Positions 49,504 through 58,064 of a stretch of 64,000 nucleotides of DNA are shown one piece after another. The stretch comes from Pseudomonas sp. B21-040 (lineage in GTDB: Bacteria; Pseudomonadota; Gammaproteobacteria; Pseudomonadales; Pseudomonadaceae), in contig NZ_CP087176.1 of assembly GCF_024748695.1 (NCBI RefSeq), forward strand, positions 5,325,501 through 5,389,500, written 5' to 3'. Made by a program: the position numbers and the translations under genes. The notes beneath the pieces were generated by a model. That model searched no databases and was not told where the DNA came from. It worked only from the letters and a program-made list of their open reading frames with translations. The first letter of the stretch is position 1, and each line of letters begins with the position of its first letter.

Positions 49504-50829
49504 TTATGTAGCTTCCTGGAAATCCATCTCCGGTGGCTGGCGACGGAAACCGCCGGTCAGCACCGCCAGGTACACCACGCCAATCGCCAGCCAGCTCAGG
49601 CCCAGGTAAATCGCCAGGTGGTCGAGGCTGACCATCAGCCACAAGTCCGCCACCAGACCGATGAACGGGAACACCAGGAAAAGAACCAGCTCACGCGGGC
49701 CTTTTTTCTCGCCGCCGATCCAGTAGTGAAAAATCACCGACAGGTTGACCAGGCTGAAGGCGAGGAACGCGCCGAAGTTGATGAACGAGGTCGAGGTGGT
49801 GACGTCCAGTTTCAGCGCCAGCAACGCGACGACCGCGCACAACAGGATGCTGTTGACCGGGGTGCCGAATCGTTCGTGCAAGGTGCCGAAGAACGATTTT
49901 GGCAGCACACCGTCACGGCCCATGGCGAACAAGAGACGCGAGCCACTGGCCTGTGCCGAAAGGCCCGAGGCGAACTGGCCGACGATCAGGCCGATCAGGA
50001 AGATCGACACAAACAGGTCGCCGCCGATGTTGCGGGCAATCTCGTAGGCGGCCGAGTCAACGTTGTCGAACTGGAACGAGGGATGCGCGATCTGCACGAA
50101 GTACGAGACGCTGACGAAGATCAGCCCGCCGACCAGGGTAATCAGCATGATTGCCCGAGGGATGGTGCGGCGCGGGTCGCGGGTTTCTTCGGTCAGGGTA
50201 CTGACCGCGTCGAAGCCCAGGAACGAGTAACAGGCGATGGCTGCGCCGCTCATGATCAGCGGCATTTGCATGTCGCCGTTGAAGAACGGTTTGATCGACC
50301 ACAACGGTGTGCTTGCATCGCCCCCCACGTAATGGATGCACAGCGCAACAAAGGCGATCAGTACCAGCGCCTGCACCAGCATCAGCAAGGCGTTGACGCC
50401 GTTGGCCAGTTTCAGGCCGACGATGTTGATCGCGCTGGTGATGCCGATGAACGCCAACACCCACAGCCATTGCGGCACTGCGGGGAAGGCAGAGTTGAGG
50501 TAGGCGGCGCCGATCAGCCAGATCGCCATTGGCAGGAACAGGTAATCGAGCAACACCGCCCAACCGGCGATGAAACCGAGCTTGGGGCTGATGGCTTTGC
50601 GTACGTAGCTATAAGCCGAGCCCGCGACAGGGAACGCCGAGGCCATTCGGCCGTAGCTCATGGCGGTGAAGAACATCGCCACCAAGGCCGCCAGGTACGC
50701 GGCCGGCACCATGCCTGCGGTGGATTGAGCGAGGATGCCAAAGGTGCCGAGCACAATGATCGGCGTCATGTAGGCAATGCCAAACAGCACCACCGACCCC
50801 AATGAAAGGGTGCGTTGCAAACGAGCCAT
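49504..50829 (-). CDS. APC-family permease, PuuP/polyamine-importer-like
   Basis: 441 residues, 12 membrane helices. Closely resembles E. coli PuuP in order and motif: IAYMTPIIVLGTFGI, AVLLDYLFLPMAIW, CYSFLGFDAVSTLTEETRDP, FASGLSAQASGSRLL. Proton-coupled import of putrescine or a related amine is inferred. The neighbouring nitrilase-family hydrolase and LuxR regulator support an amine/amide catabolic module. A 107-bp repeat lies between it and the hydrolase. Confidence 0.88.
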   Translation of the reverse strand: MARLQRTLSLGSVVLFGIAYMTPIIVLGTFGILAQSTAGMVPAAYLAALVAMFFTAMSYGRMASAFPVAGSAYSYVRKAISPKLGFIAGWAVLLDYLFLPMAIWLIGAAYLNSAFPAVPQWLWVLAFIGITSAINIVGLKLANGVNALLMLVQALVLIAFVALCIHYVGGDASTPLWSIKPFFNGDMQMPLIMSGAAIACYSFLGFDAVSTLTEETRDPRRTIPRAIMLITLVGGLIFVSVSYFVQIAHPSFQFDNVDSAAYEIARNIGGDLFVSIFLIGLIVGQFASGLSAQASGSRLLFAMGRDGVLPKSFFGTLHERFGTPVNSILLCAVVALLALKLDVTTSTSFINFGAFLAFSLVNLSVIFHYWIGGEKKGPRELVLFLVFPFIGLVADLWLMVSLDHLAIYLGLSWLAIGVVYLAVLTGGFRRQPPEMDFQEAT

Positions 50830-50872
50830 GAGCGACTACTCCGAATTTATTAGATTTATGGCAGAGCCGAGT

Positions 50873-50979
50873 GATCGTTCCCACGCTCTGCGTGGGAATG
50901 CAGCCGGGGACGCTCCGCGTCCCAAAAGCGGACGCAGAGCGTCCGTTGATTCATTCCCACGCAGAGCGTGGGAACGATC
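50873..50979. repeat. Nested inverted repeat (GATCGTTCCCACGC type) between permease and hydrolase
   Basis: Outer arms of 28 bp, starting GATCGTTCCCACGCTCTGCG at 50873 with an exact inverse ending at 50979. Each arm is itself hairpin-like (CCCACGC/GCGTGGG). Between them is a GGGACGC/GCGTCCC hairpin and a GGACGC/GCGTCC one. A different family from the REP doublets; similar copies are common in P. fluorescens-group genomes from memory. Confidence 0.75.
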
Positions 50980-50984
50980 GGTGG

Positions 50985-51806
50985 TCAGTTTTTAGGAATC
51001 AGCAGCTCCCGAATCCCGGAAGCGTGCTCAACCATCTCCCCCGGCAGTTTCAACCGCTGATCGTCCAGGTACCGATAGTCCTTGCGTGCCGCGTCCAACC
51101 GGTTGAAATCCAGCTCAACCGTAAACCGGCCTTCATCCCGTCCGGCCTCGAACAACAGCGTGCCCAGCGGATCCACCAGCGCACTGCCGCCCGCGAACAT
51201 CAACCCGTCATCGCCCGCTTCCACCCGGTTGACCATCAGCGCAAACGCCTGGTTTTCCTGGGCGCGGGCCATGATCGCGGTGCGGTGCGTCGAGCCGTAG
51301 GGGTCCATGTTGCCGTTGGTGACGATCAGCAGTTCGGCGCCCAGTTGCGCGAGGGCGCGGGCGGTTTCCGGGAATTCGATGTCGTAGCAAATCAGCAGGC
51401 CGACCCGCACACCGTTCCACTCGCACGTGGCGTAACGGTCGCCCGGTTCGAACACACCGCGATCCGAGGCCCACAAATGCGTCTTGCGGTATTTCAACGC
51501 GATGCCTTCGGGGGTAATCAGCAGTGTGGTGTTGTAGAACCGGCCGTTGTCGTTCTCGGCCATGCCGATCACCACGGCGATGTTGCGTTCGCGGGCAGCG
51601 GTCAGCACGGCATTGACGGTCGGGCCGTTCAGCGGTTCAGCGGTGCGGGCCACGGTGTCGGCGGTCGGGAAGCCCATCAGGTGGGTTTCCGGGAAGACAA
51701 TCAGTTGTGTGTCGGCGGCGCAGGCTGCAATCGCCGCCAAGGCGCGTTCGAGGTTATACGCTGTGCCGTTGTCACGGCCCGCCAACTGGGCGAGTTCGAC
51801 TTTCAT
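50985..51806 (-). CDS. Carbon-nitrogen hydrolase (nitrilase superfamily)
   Basis: 273 residues. Catalytic triad E40 (IVFPETH), K108 (KYRKTHLW) and C140 (LLICYDIEFPE). GNMDPYGSTHR is typical of the amidase branch acting on omega-amides or carbamoylated amines. The first ATG with homology is 51806. An amide cleaver next to a polyamine-type importer and a LuxR regulator suggests breakdown of an imported amine or amide; direct evidence is lacking. Confidence 0.92.
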   Translation of the reverse strand: MKVELAQLAGRDNGTAYNLERALAAIAACAADTQLIVFPETHLMGFPTADTVARTAEPLNGPTVNAVLTAARERNIAVVIGMAENDNGRFYNTTLLITPEGIALKYRKTHLWASDRGVFEPGDRYATCEWNGVRVGLLICYDIEFPETARALAQLGAELLIVTNGNMDPYGSTHRTAIMARAQENQAFALMVNRVEAGDDGLMFAGGSALVDPLGTLLFEAGRDEGRFTVELDFNRLDAARKDYRYLDDQRLKLPGEMVEHASGIRELLIPKN

Positions 51807-51935
51807 GGGTATTCCTTGTTCTGGAGTACGCCGGGCGGCAGAAAGATTGCCCGGTCGGTGACTGTGCGCCAGTATGCGCAGCAAGCCACCGGCCGGGGAA
51901 TCACGCCGCTGGGGTAACCCGATAGGGGTAGAGGC

Positions 51936-52736
51936 ATGACACTTTCGCTGGACGACATCGCGTGGCATCGCTCGGTCGGGCAACTGATCGACGCGCTAGA
52001 CAAGCCTAATTTCTGGACGCAGCTGGTGCGGTTGCTGGATCAGTACGTGACCTTCGACAGCTGGGTGGCCCTGCTTTTCAGCGCCGACCAGCACCCGCAA
52101 GTATTCGCCGAATGCCCTGGCGAGGACGGCAGCCCTGACCAGTTGTTTCAGGATTACCTGCGCGGTTTGTACCTGCTCGACCCGTTCTACATCGCCTGCC
52201 GCGAGCAATCGCGCACCGGTCTCTATCGCTTGTCGGAAGTGGCGCCGGAGCACTTTGAGCTGACCGAGTATTACCAGCGCTACTTTCGTCTGAATGTGGT
52301 CGCCGATGAAATCCAGTTCAATTGCCAGCTCGAAGGCGACCGCACGTTGTGCCTGTCACTGGGCAGCAAGCAGCGCTTCAGCGGCCAGCAGATCGCCTTG
52401 CTGTCGCTGATCCAGCCGTGGGTGCTGGGCCTGTTGCGTCAGCGCCTGCCCTACGAAATCAACGAGGTCGTGGCCCTTGCGCCGTCGCCACCGCAACCTG
52501 ACTGGCGCGTGCAACTGGAAGCGTCGGTGCAGCAGCTCAAAGGCGCGCAACTGACCGCGCGCGAGCTCGACGTCGGGCGTTTGATGCTCAGCGGTTGCTC
52601 CAGCAAAGAAATCGCCCGTAAGCTGGAAATCTCCGTCGAAACCGTGAAAGTCCATAAGAAACACATGTACAGCAAGCTGGGAATCAAGTCCCAGTCCGAG
52701 CTGTTTTCGATTTTTCTCCAGGCCCAAAACGCCTGA
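51936..52736 (+). CDS. LuxR-family transcriptional regulator
   Basis: 266 residues. N-terminal ~190-residue sensor region of unknown ligand (not an obvious autoinducer domain: the AHL-binding Trp/Tyr/Asp set is not apparent), then LuxR-type HTH near 200-260: LTARELDVGRLMLSGCSSKE, KLEISVETVKVHKKHMYSKLG. Divergent from the hydrolase, so it is its likely regulator. Confidence 0.88.
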   Translation: MTLSLDDIAWHRSVGQLIDALDKPNFWTQLVRLLDQYVTFDSWVALLFSADQHPQVFAECPGEDGSPDQLFQDYLRGLYLLDPFYIACREQSRTGLYRLSEVAPEHFELTEYYQRYFRLNVVADEIQFNCQLEGDRTLCLSLGSKQRFSGQQIALLSLIQPWVLGLLRQRLPYEINEVVALAPSPPQPDWRVQLEASVQQLKGAQLTARELDVGRLMLSGCSSKEIARKLEISVETVKVHKKHMYSKLGIKSQSELFSIFLQAQNA

Positions 52737-52749
52737 CACACCGCAACCC

Positions 52750-52841
52750 TGTAGGAGCAAAGCTTGCTCGCGATGGCGGTCTTCCGGTCAAAAATTCCGT
52801 TGTCTGACACGACGTCATCGCGAGCAAGCTCGGCTCCTACA
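52750..52841. repeat. REP doublet between the LuxR and glutamate-synthase-like genes
   Basis: TGTAGGAGCAAAGCTTGCTC and an inverted GAGCAAGCTCGGCTCCTACA, about 92 bp. Confidence 0.82.
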
Positions 52842-52885
52842 GGGATCTCTGTGGCCACAACCGAGTCCGAACCCAAGGAAACCGT

Positions 52886-54505
52886 ATGAGCCTGTCACTC
52901 CTGAGCCGCTACGCCTTCTTTGCCGCTTGCGTGATCTTCACCCTCGTCAGCCTGCCCTTTCTGCAATACGACTGGCTCTGGCCGATCACCGCCGTCACCG
53001 GCGTGCTCAGCCTGATCGGCCTGTTCGATCTGCTGCAAAGCCCTCACGCGGTACGCCGCAACTACCCGATCCTGGGCAACATTCGTTATCTGGTGGAAGG
53101 CATTCGCCCGGAAATCCGCCAGTACCTGCTCGAATCCGACAGCGACGCCCTGCCCTTCTCCCGTGCCCAACGTTCGCTGGTCTATTCGCGGGCCAAAAAT
53201 GAAAGCGCCGACAAACCCTTCGGCACGCTGATCGATGTGTACCAATCGGGCTTCGAATTCATCGGCCACTCGATGCGCCCAGCGCCGTTGAGTGATCCAG
53301 GCAGTTTTCGGGTGATGGTCGGCGGCCCGCAGTGCACCCAGCCGTACTCGGCCTCGGTGTTCAACATCTCGGCCATGAGCTTTGGCTCACTCAGCGCCAA
53401 CGCGATTCGCGCGCTGAACCAGGGCGCCAAACTCGGTAACTTCGCCCATGACACGGGCGAAGGCAGCATCAGCGCGTACCACCGCGAAAACGGCGGCGAC
53501 CTGACCTGGGAGCTCGGCAGCGGCTACTTCGGCTGCCGCACCGCCGACGGTCGTTTCGACCCGGAACGCTTCGCCGCCCAGGCACAAACGCCGCAAGTGC
53601 GCATGATCGAAATCAAGATGAGCCAGGGCGCCAAGCCCGGCCACGGCGGGATTCTGCCCAAGCACAAAGTCACCCAGGAAATCGCCGAAACCCGCGGCAT
53701 CCTGATGGGCGAAGACTGCATCTCGCCGTCGCGGCACAGTGCGTTTTCCACACCGATTGAACTGATGCATTTCATCCAGCAACTGCGTGAGTTGTCAGGC
53801 GGCAAACCGGTGGGTTTCAAGTTCTGCCTCGGCCACCCGTGGGAATTCATGGGCATCGCCAAGGCCATGCTGGAAACCGGCATCCTCCCGGACTTCATCG
53901 TCGTCGACGGCAAGGAAGGGGGCACCGGTGCTGCGCCAGTGGAGTTCACCGACCACATCGGCGTGCCGATGCGCGAAGGCCTGCTGTTCGTGCACAACAC
54001 GCTGGTGGGCCTGAACCTGCGGGACAAAATCAAACTGGGGGCCAGCGGCAAGATCGTCAGCGCCTTTGACATCGCCAGCGTGCTGGCCATCGGCGCCGAC
54101 TGGGCCAACTCGGCACGCGGCTTCATGTTCGCCATCGGCTGCATCCAGTCGCAAAGCTGCCACACCAACAAATGCCCGACCGGCGTCGCCACCCAGGACA
54201 CCTTGCGTCAACGCGCCCTCGTCGTTCCGGACAAAGCCCAGCGCGTGTTCAACTTCCACCGCAACACGCTCAAGGCCCTGGCTGAAATGCTCGCGGCGGC
54301 GGGCCTCGATCACCCTTCACAACTGTCAGCCAAACACTTGGTGCGGCGCATGTCGGCGACCGAGATCAAATTGTTCTCGCAGTTGCATGTGTTCTTGAAG
54401 CCTGGCGAGTTACTCACCGGTGAAGTGAATGGCGAGTTTTACTCGCGGATGTGGCAGATGGCGCGGGCGGACAGTTTTGAGCCGAATGAGGAAGTTGCGG
54501 CATAA
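52886..54505 (+). CDS. FMN-binding glutamate-synthase-family protein, membrane anchored
   Basis: 539 residues. Two N-terminal hydrophobic segments (about 7-25 and 30-47). The rest is a GltS-type (beta/alpha)8 FMN domain: FNISAMSFGSLSANAIRALN, DTGEGSISAYHR, KPGHGGILPKHK, VVDGKEGGTGAAPVEFTD. C-terminal Cys cluster CIQSQSCHTNKCPTGVATQD, as in the 3Fe-4S loop of GltB. It lacks the amidotransferase and GltD partners, so it is not a normal glutamate synthase; donor and acceptor are unknown. Confidence 0.9.
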   Translation: MSLSLLSRYAFFAACVIFTLVSLPFLQYDWLWPITAVTGVLSLIGLFDLLQSPHAVRRNYPILGNIRYLVEGIRPEIRQYLLESDSDALPFSRAQRSLVYSRAKNESADKPFGTLIDVYQSGFEFIGHSMRPAPLSDPGSFRVMVGGPQCTQPYSASVFNISAMSFGSLSANAIRALNQGAKLGNFAHDTGEGSISAYHRENGGDLTWELGSGYFGCRTADGRFDPERFAAQAQTPQVRMIEIKMSQGAKPGHGGILPKHKVTQEIAETRGILMGEDCISPSRHSAFSTPIELMHFIQQLRELSGGKPVGFKFCLGHPWEFMGIAKAMLETGILPDFIVVDGKEGGTGAAPVEFTDHIGVPMREGLLFVHNTLVGLNLRDKIKLGASGKIVSAFDIASVLAIGADWANSARGFMFAIGCIQSQSCHTNKCPTGVATQDTLRQRALVVPDKAQRVFNFHRNTLKALAEMLAAAGLDHPSQLSAKHLVRRMSATEIKLFSQLHVFLKPGELLTGEVNGEFYSRMWQMARADSFEPNEEVAA

Positions 54506-54650
54506 ACATCGGTTGAAAACAGCCACAGGAGGCGCCGGTCGGAGATTTCACACCAGACGGCCGGCGTGGTGATGGCGTGAAGTCTCGCGAATAACGCGAC
54601 CGCCACCACCACATACAGCGCTGCGACCTCCCCAGAGCAGCGCGAAACCA

Positions 54651-55031
54651 TCATGCTTCGCGCTCGCGGAACAAGATAAATCGCGAAAAGAAAAACCCGC
54701 AGAACAGACTCAACAGCGAGAACGATGCGACGGTTACCAAGCCGTGGAGTTTCCAGACATCGGCATAGTGCCCGACCACAAAACTCGCTACGCCCATGCA
54801 GCAGACATACGACAGATAACGACGTACCGACGCTCCGGCTTCAAATGTGTACAGCGCGTGCACATAAAAGGAGAACGTTGCCGCGACACAGAACGCCGTA
54901 ACGTTGCTGGCGGCCTGACTCCATTCGGCGGCGGTGGTGAGGATGTAAAACAGCTGCCAATGAATCAGCGTATTGGCCACGCCAACTACCGCATAGGTGG
55001 AGAATTCTTTCCATAAAGCTTTCATGTCCAT
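54651..55031 (-). CDS. GtrA-family membrane protein
   Basis: 126 residues, four helices, the GtrA fold that flips polyprenyl-linked glucose across the inner membrane. YAVVGVANTLIHWQLFYILT and the final FFFSRFILFRER are typical. Start at 55031 or 55025 (MKALWKEF) cannot be decided. Located next to the GtrII-like transferase; no GtrB glycosyltransferase gene is present. Confidence 0.9.
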   Translation of the reverse strand: MDMKALWKEFSTYAVVGVANTLIHWQLFYILTTAAEWSQAASNVTAFCVAATFSFYVHALYTFEAGASVRRYLSYVCCMGVASFVVGHYADVWKLHGLVTVASFSLLSLFCGFFFSRFILFREREA

Positions 55032-55153
55032 TCCGTGGTCCGCTCTCGGTTTCAGAAGTGCTTCAACCTAATGTCAGGGCAGGTGTGCGTCTACTGTCAG
55101 AAATAGCAGGTACCGCGGTATTCCTGATTAACGGTCATGCCCAATGGCTTCAT

Positions 55154-56659
55154 TCACCACTGAAGCGTTTTCACGGGCACCGGCTCTTTCATGACGATAA
55201 AGCCGTAATCCCCCAGCAGATAAATGCGATAGAACTGGCTGTCCACCAGCGGCGGATACCCCTGGTAACCGACTCGTGTCGCATTGCGCCGTTCCTTTTC
55301 CCTGACCACGTTGGTGATGCCGGTTTTCGGCAGGTTTTCCGCGAGCATGTAAAAGTCGGTGTTAAGCAAATAGTGCAAAACCGGCATCTGTTTGAACGAC
55401 CCGGCAGCGGCCACCAACCAGTGATCCGAATAACTCACCGACAGGTAAATGCGCTTGGCATCGCGCAATGCGGGGCGCGAGGCAATGTCGGCACTCAGGG
55501 CATACAACGCGTTGGTCGCGAAGGTTTTTTGCAGGGTCAGCACGCGCCCGTAGGCGAAGGACAGCGAGAGCATCGCCAGCAGCGGGATGAGCAACAGCAG
55601 TGGCAGTTTTCCATGCCACGACGCCAGCGCCCGATGACTCAGGTAGAACAGCACCACCAGCACGACGCCAAAACCCATCAAGGTTCGGGCGCCTTCATTG
55701 AAGTCTCGAAAAAACAATGAAGCACCGGGCACCAGTAACATCAGGACCGGCAGCATCATCAGACACGCCAACCCTATCAGCGCCTTGTGCAGCCCCGTGT
55801 CCTGCCGCGCCAGCACACCCTGCCCCACGCACACACCTCCGGCGATGGCGCACAGCAACAGCGCGGCGAACACCCAGGTAAAGCCGCCATGAAACAACAG
55901 CACGATTTTTTCCAGCACCCGGCCCGCATTGATTTCAACTTGCAGCAGCGGTGCCGCCGCCCCCTTCAATATCGCGGTGCGGTTTTGACTCATGTAAGCA
56001 AAAGCCGTGGCGCCGTAGATCAATCCGGCCAACAGCACCTGCGCGACTTTCCAGCCGAGCAATCGGCACCACGCCGGCCACGATATTCGCTCGGTTGCCC
56101 CGCGCAGCAGCTCCAGGCAACAGAGCCCGAGAAACACATTGATGCTGGCCTGATAAAGGCCGATGGCCAATGCAATCAGCACGGCCGGAACGATCAATCG
56201 CTGGACGCGCGAGGGGCTTTGAAACGTGATCGCGTAGATCACCGCCACCACACTCAGCGCCATGGTCGGACCGTCGTATTGGTACGACAGGTTTTGCAGG
56301 AAATACGGGTTGTACCAAAGCGGCAGAACGACCAGGCAATGAGCAACCGTCGGTACGGGAAAGTAATGGAACGTCAGACGGGTCAGGGCCGCACTCATGG
56401 CCAGGGTGGCGATCAAAAGCGGCAACGGGAAGATATTGGGTGCGGCATCGCTGAAGCTCAGCAGGTTGTAGAACCATTGTGCGAAGAGACGGCCCTCCTG
56501 CGACCAGCCCATGCCGGCGGCCAGGCCACGCCAGTTGTCATCGATGTAGGGGAAATCCGCGAGGATAAACGGCAGGACATACAGCAGCGTCGCAAGCACA
56601 AACAGCAACCAGACCTGACGGCCTCCACGTTCTTTGTCGAGCCAATCGCTGATGCTCAT
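55154..56659 (-). CDS. GtrII-like membrane glucosyltransferase
   Basis: 501 residues, at least ten helices. Early periplasmic-facing motif DFPYIDDNWRGLAAGMGW; later NLSYQYDGPTMALSVVAVIY and LYQASINVFLGLCCLELL match the serotype-converting GtrS/GtrII group, which adds glucose to O-antigen from a lipid carrier. Expected partners are GtrA (flippase, present) and GtrB (absent). So it probably modifies a surface glycan. Confidence 0.85.
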   Translation of the reverse strand: MSISDWLDKERGGRQVWLLFVLATLLYVLPFILADFPYIDDNWRGLAAGMGWSQEGRLFAQWFYNLLSFSDAAPNIFPLPLLIATLAMSAALTRLTFHYFPVPTVAHCLVVLPLWYNPYFLQNLSYQYDGPTMALSVVAVIYAITFQSPSRVQRLIVPAVLIALAIGLYQASINVFLGLCCLELLRGATERISWPAWCRLLGWKVAQVLLAGLIYGATAFAYMSQNRTAILKGAAAPLLQVEINAGRVLEKIVLLFHGGFTWVFAALLLCAIAGGVCVGQGVLARQDTGLHKALIGLACLMMLPVLMLLVPGASLFFRDFNEGARTLMGFGVVLVVLFYLSHRALASWHGKLPLLLLIPLLAMLSLSFAYGRVLTLQKTFATNALYALSADIASRPALRDAKRIYLSVSYSDHWLVAAAGSFKQMPVLHYLLNTDFYMLAENLPKTGITNVVREKERRNATRVGYQGYPPLVDSQFYRIYLLGDYGFIVMKEPVPVKTLQW

Positions 56660-56885
56660 GTCGGCGCCTCAAGGGAATTCCGCCTACAACCACTAAAGCT
56701 TTGAACCCGACGATAACCAGAGATCGCACCGCTGCCGGGCTTTTAGACAGGCGGTTGAGACATCTCGTAATACCCACACTTTGCAATTGCCGACGAATGC
56801 CTGCACCCTGCGCGCCGCCGATGTGCGGCGCACGACCTAGTGGCGCCGCCCGCCCCCTTCAACACCCGTTCAAGAGCCCGCAGCC

Positions 56886-58010
56886 ATGACGACTGAACGC
56901 GATCACCGAATCGACTTTTTCCGTGGCCTGGCACTGATCTTCATTTTCTGGGATCACGTGCCCCACAACCCCTTGGGTCAAATCACCTTGCGCAACGTAG
57001 GCTTCAGCGATGCCGCGGAAATCTTTGTATTTCTGGCAGGCTACGCAGCGGTGCTGGCCTACGGCAAGATCCTTGCGCGTGACGGTTACCTGATTGCCTG
57101 TGTGAAAATCCTGCGCCGCGCCTGGGTGTTGTATGTGGTGCATATTTTCCTGCTGGCGATGCTGATGGGCATCGTGTTCTTCGCCAACAGCCATGTGGAA
57201 ACCCGCGATCTGGTCGAGGAAATGGGCCTGCACCACTTCATCTCCAACCCTCAACAAGCGTTGACCGATGAGTTGCTGCTGCGCTTCAAACCGAACCTGA
57301 TGGACCCGTTGCCGCTGTACATCGTGCTACTGGCCGGGTTGCCCCTAGTGCTGCCGTTGCTGGTACGCAAGGCGTGGGCAGTGGTAGCGGTGTCGTTGAC
57401 TGTTTACCTGTTGGCGCCGTCATTCGGCTGGAACCTGGCCGCGATCAAGGACGGCGTGTGGTATTTCAACCCAGTCACCTGGCAACTGCTGTTTGTGCTC
57501 GGTGGTGCGGCGGCGATTCACGGGCAAAGGTCACGACTGCCCGAGACGCGTGCGCTGTCGCGCCAGCCGTTATTTGTCTGTGCAGCCATTTACGTAGTGT
57601 TTGCCGGGGTGATTACCGTTTCCTGGCGCTGGCCGCATATCCACGACGCGGTGATGCCAACCCTGTTGAGCAACTGGCTGTACCCGATCAGTAAGACCGA
57701 CCTGTCGCCGGTGCGATTACTGCACTTTCTGGCACTGGCCTATGTCACGGCGAAACTGCTGCCAGACACGGGCTGGACACAAAACTGGCTGGCACAGCAA
57801 TGCTGTCGCATGGGGCGCTATTCGCTGGAAGTGTTCTGCCTCGGCGTGTTGCTGGCGCCGCTGGCGGACATGGTCAACGCCATGACCGACGACGCGTTTG
57901 CCATGCAAATCTTCACCGCACTGGTCGGGGCGGGGTTGATGGGGTTGTTGGGGGTCTGGCTGGAATTCAATAAGCGCCTGAACCGCTCACTGCACGTCGC
58001 GGCAGCCTGA
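56886..58010 (+). CDS. opgC: OpgC-family membrane acyltransferase
   Basis: 374 residues, about ten helices. N-terminal DHRIDFFRGLALIFIFWDHVP is the OpgC/acyltransferase-3-like signature with its Arg and His. OpgC adds succinyl groups to osmoregulated periplasmic glucans in proteobacteria. No opgGH is adjacent. ATG at 56886; the gene starts 226 bp from the divergent glucosyltransferase gene. Confidence 0.86.
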   Translation: MTTERDHRIDFFRGLALIFIFWDHVPHNPLGQITLRNVGFSDAAEIFVFLAGYAAVLAYGKILARDGYLIACVKILRRAWVLYVVHIFLLAMLMGIVFFANSHVETRDLVEEMGLHHFISNPQQALTDELLLRFKPNLMDPLPLYIVLLAGLPLVLPLLVRKAWAVVAVSLTVYLLAPSFGWNLAAIKDGVWYFNPVTWQLLFVLGGAAAIHGQRSRLPETRALSRQPLFVCAAIYVVFAGVITVSWRWPHIHDAVMPTLLSNWLYPISKTDLSPVRLLHFLALAYVTAKLLPDTGWTQNWLAQQCCRMGRYSLEVFCLGVLLAPLADMVNAMTDDAFAMQIFTALVGAGLMGLLGVWLEFNKRLNRSLHVAAA

Positions 58011-58014
58011 AACG

Positions 58015-58044
58015 AAAAAGCCCCGGTCAATCGACCGGGGCTTT
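58015..58044. terminator. Terminator between opgC and permease genes
   Basis: AAAGCCCCGGTC and GACCGGGGCTTT, 12-bp stem with loop AATC. The A run and following T support both directions. Confidence 0.88.
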
Positions 58045-58064
58045 GGCATTTCAAGCGTTACGCC

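Noticed and set aside
49204..50805. 533-codon frame on the plus strand
   Set aside because: Antisense to the PuuP-like permease and NUDIX genes, low-complexity charged translation.
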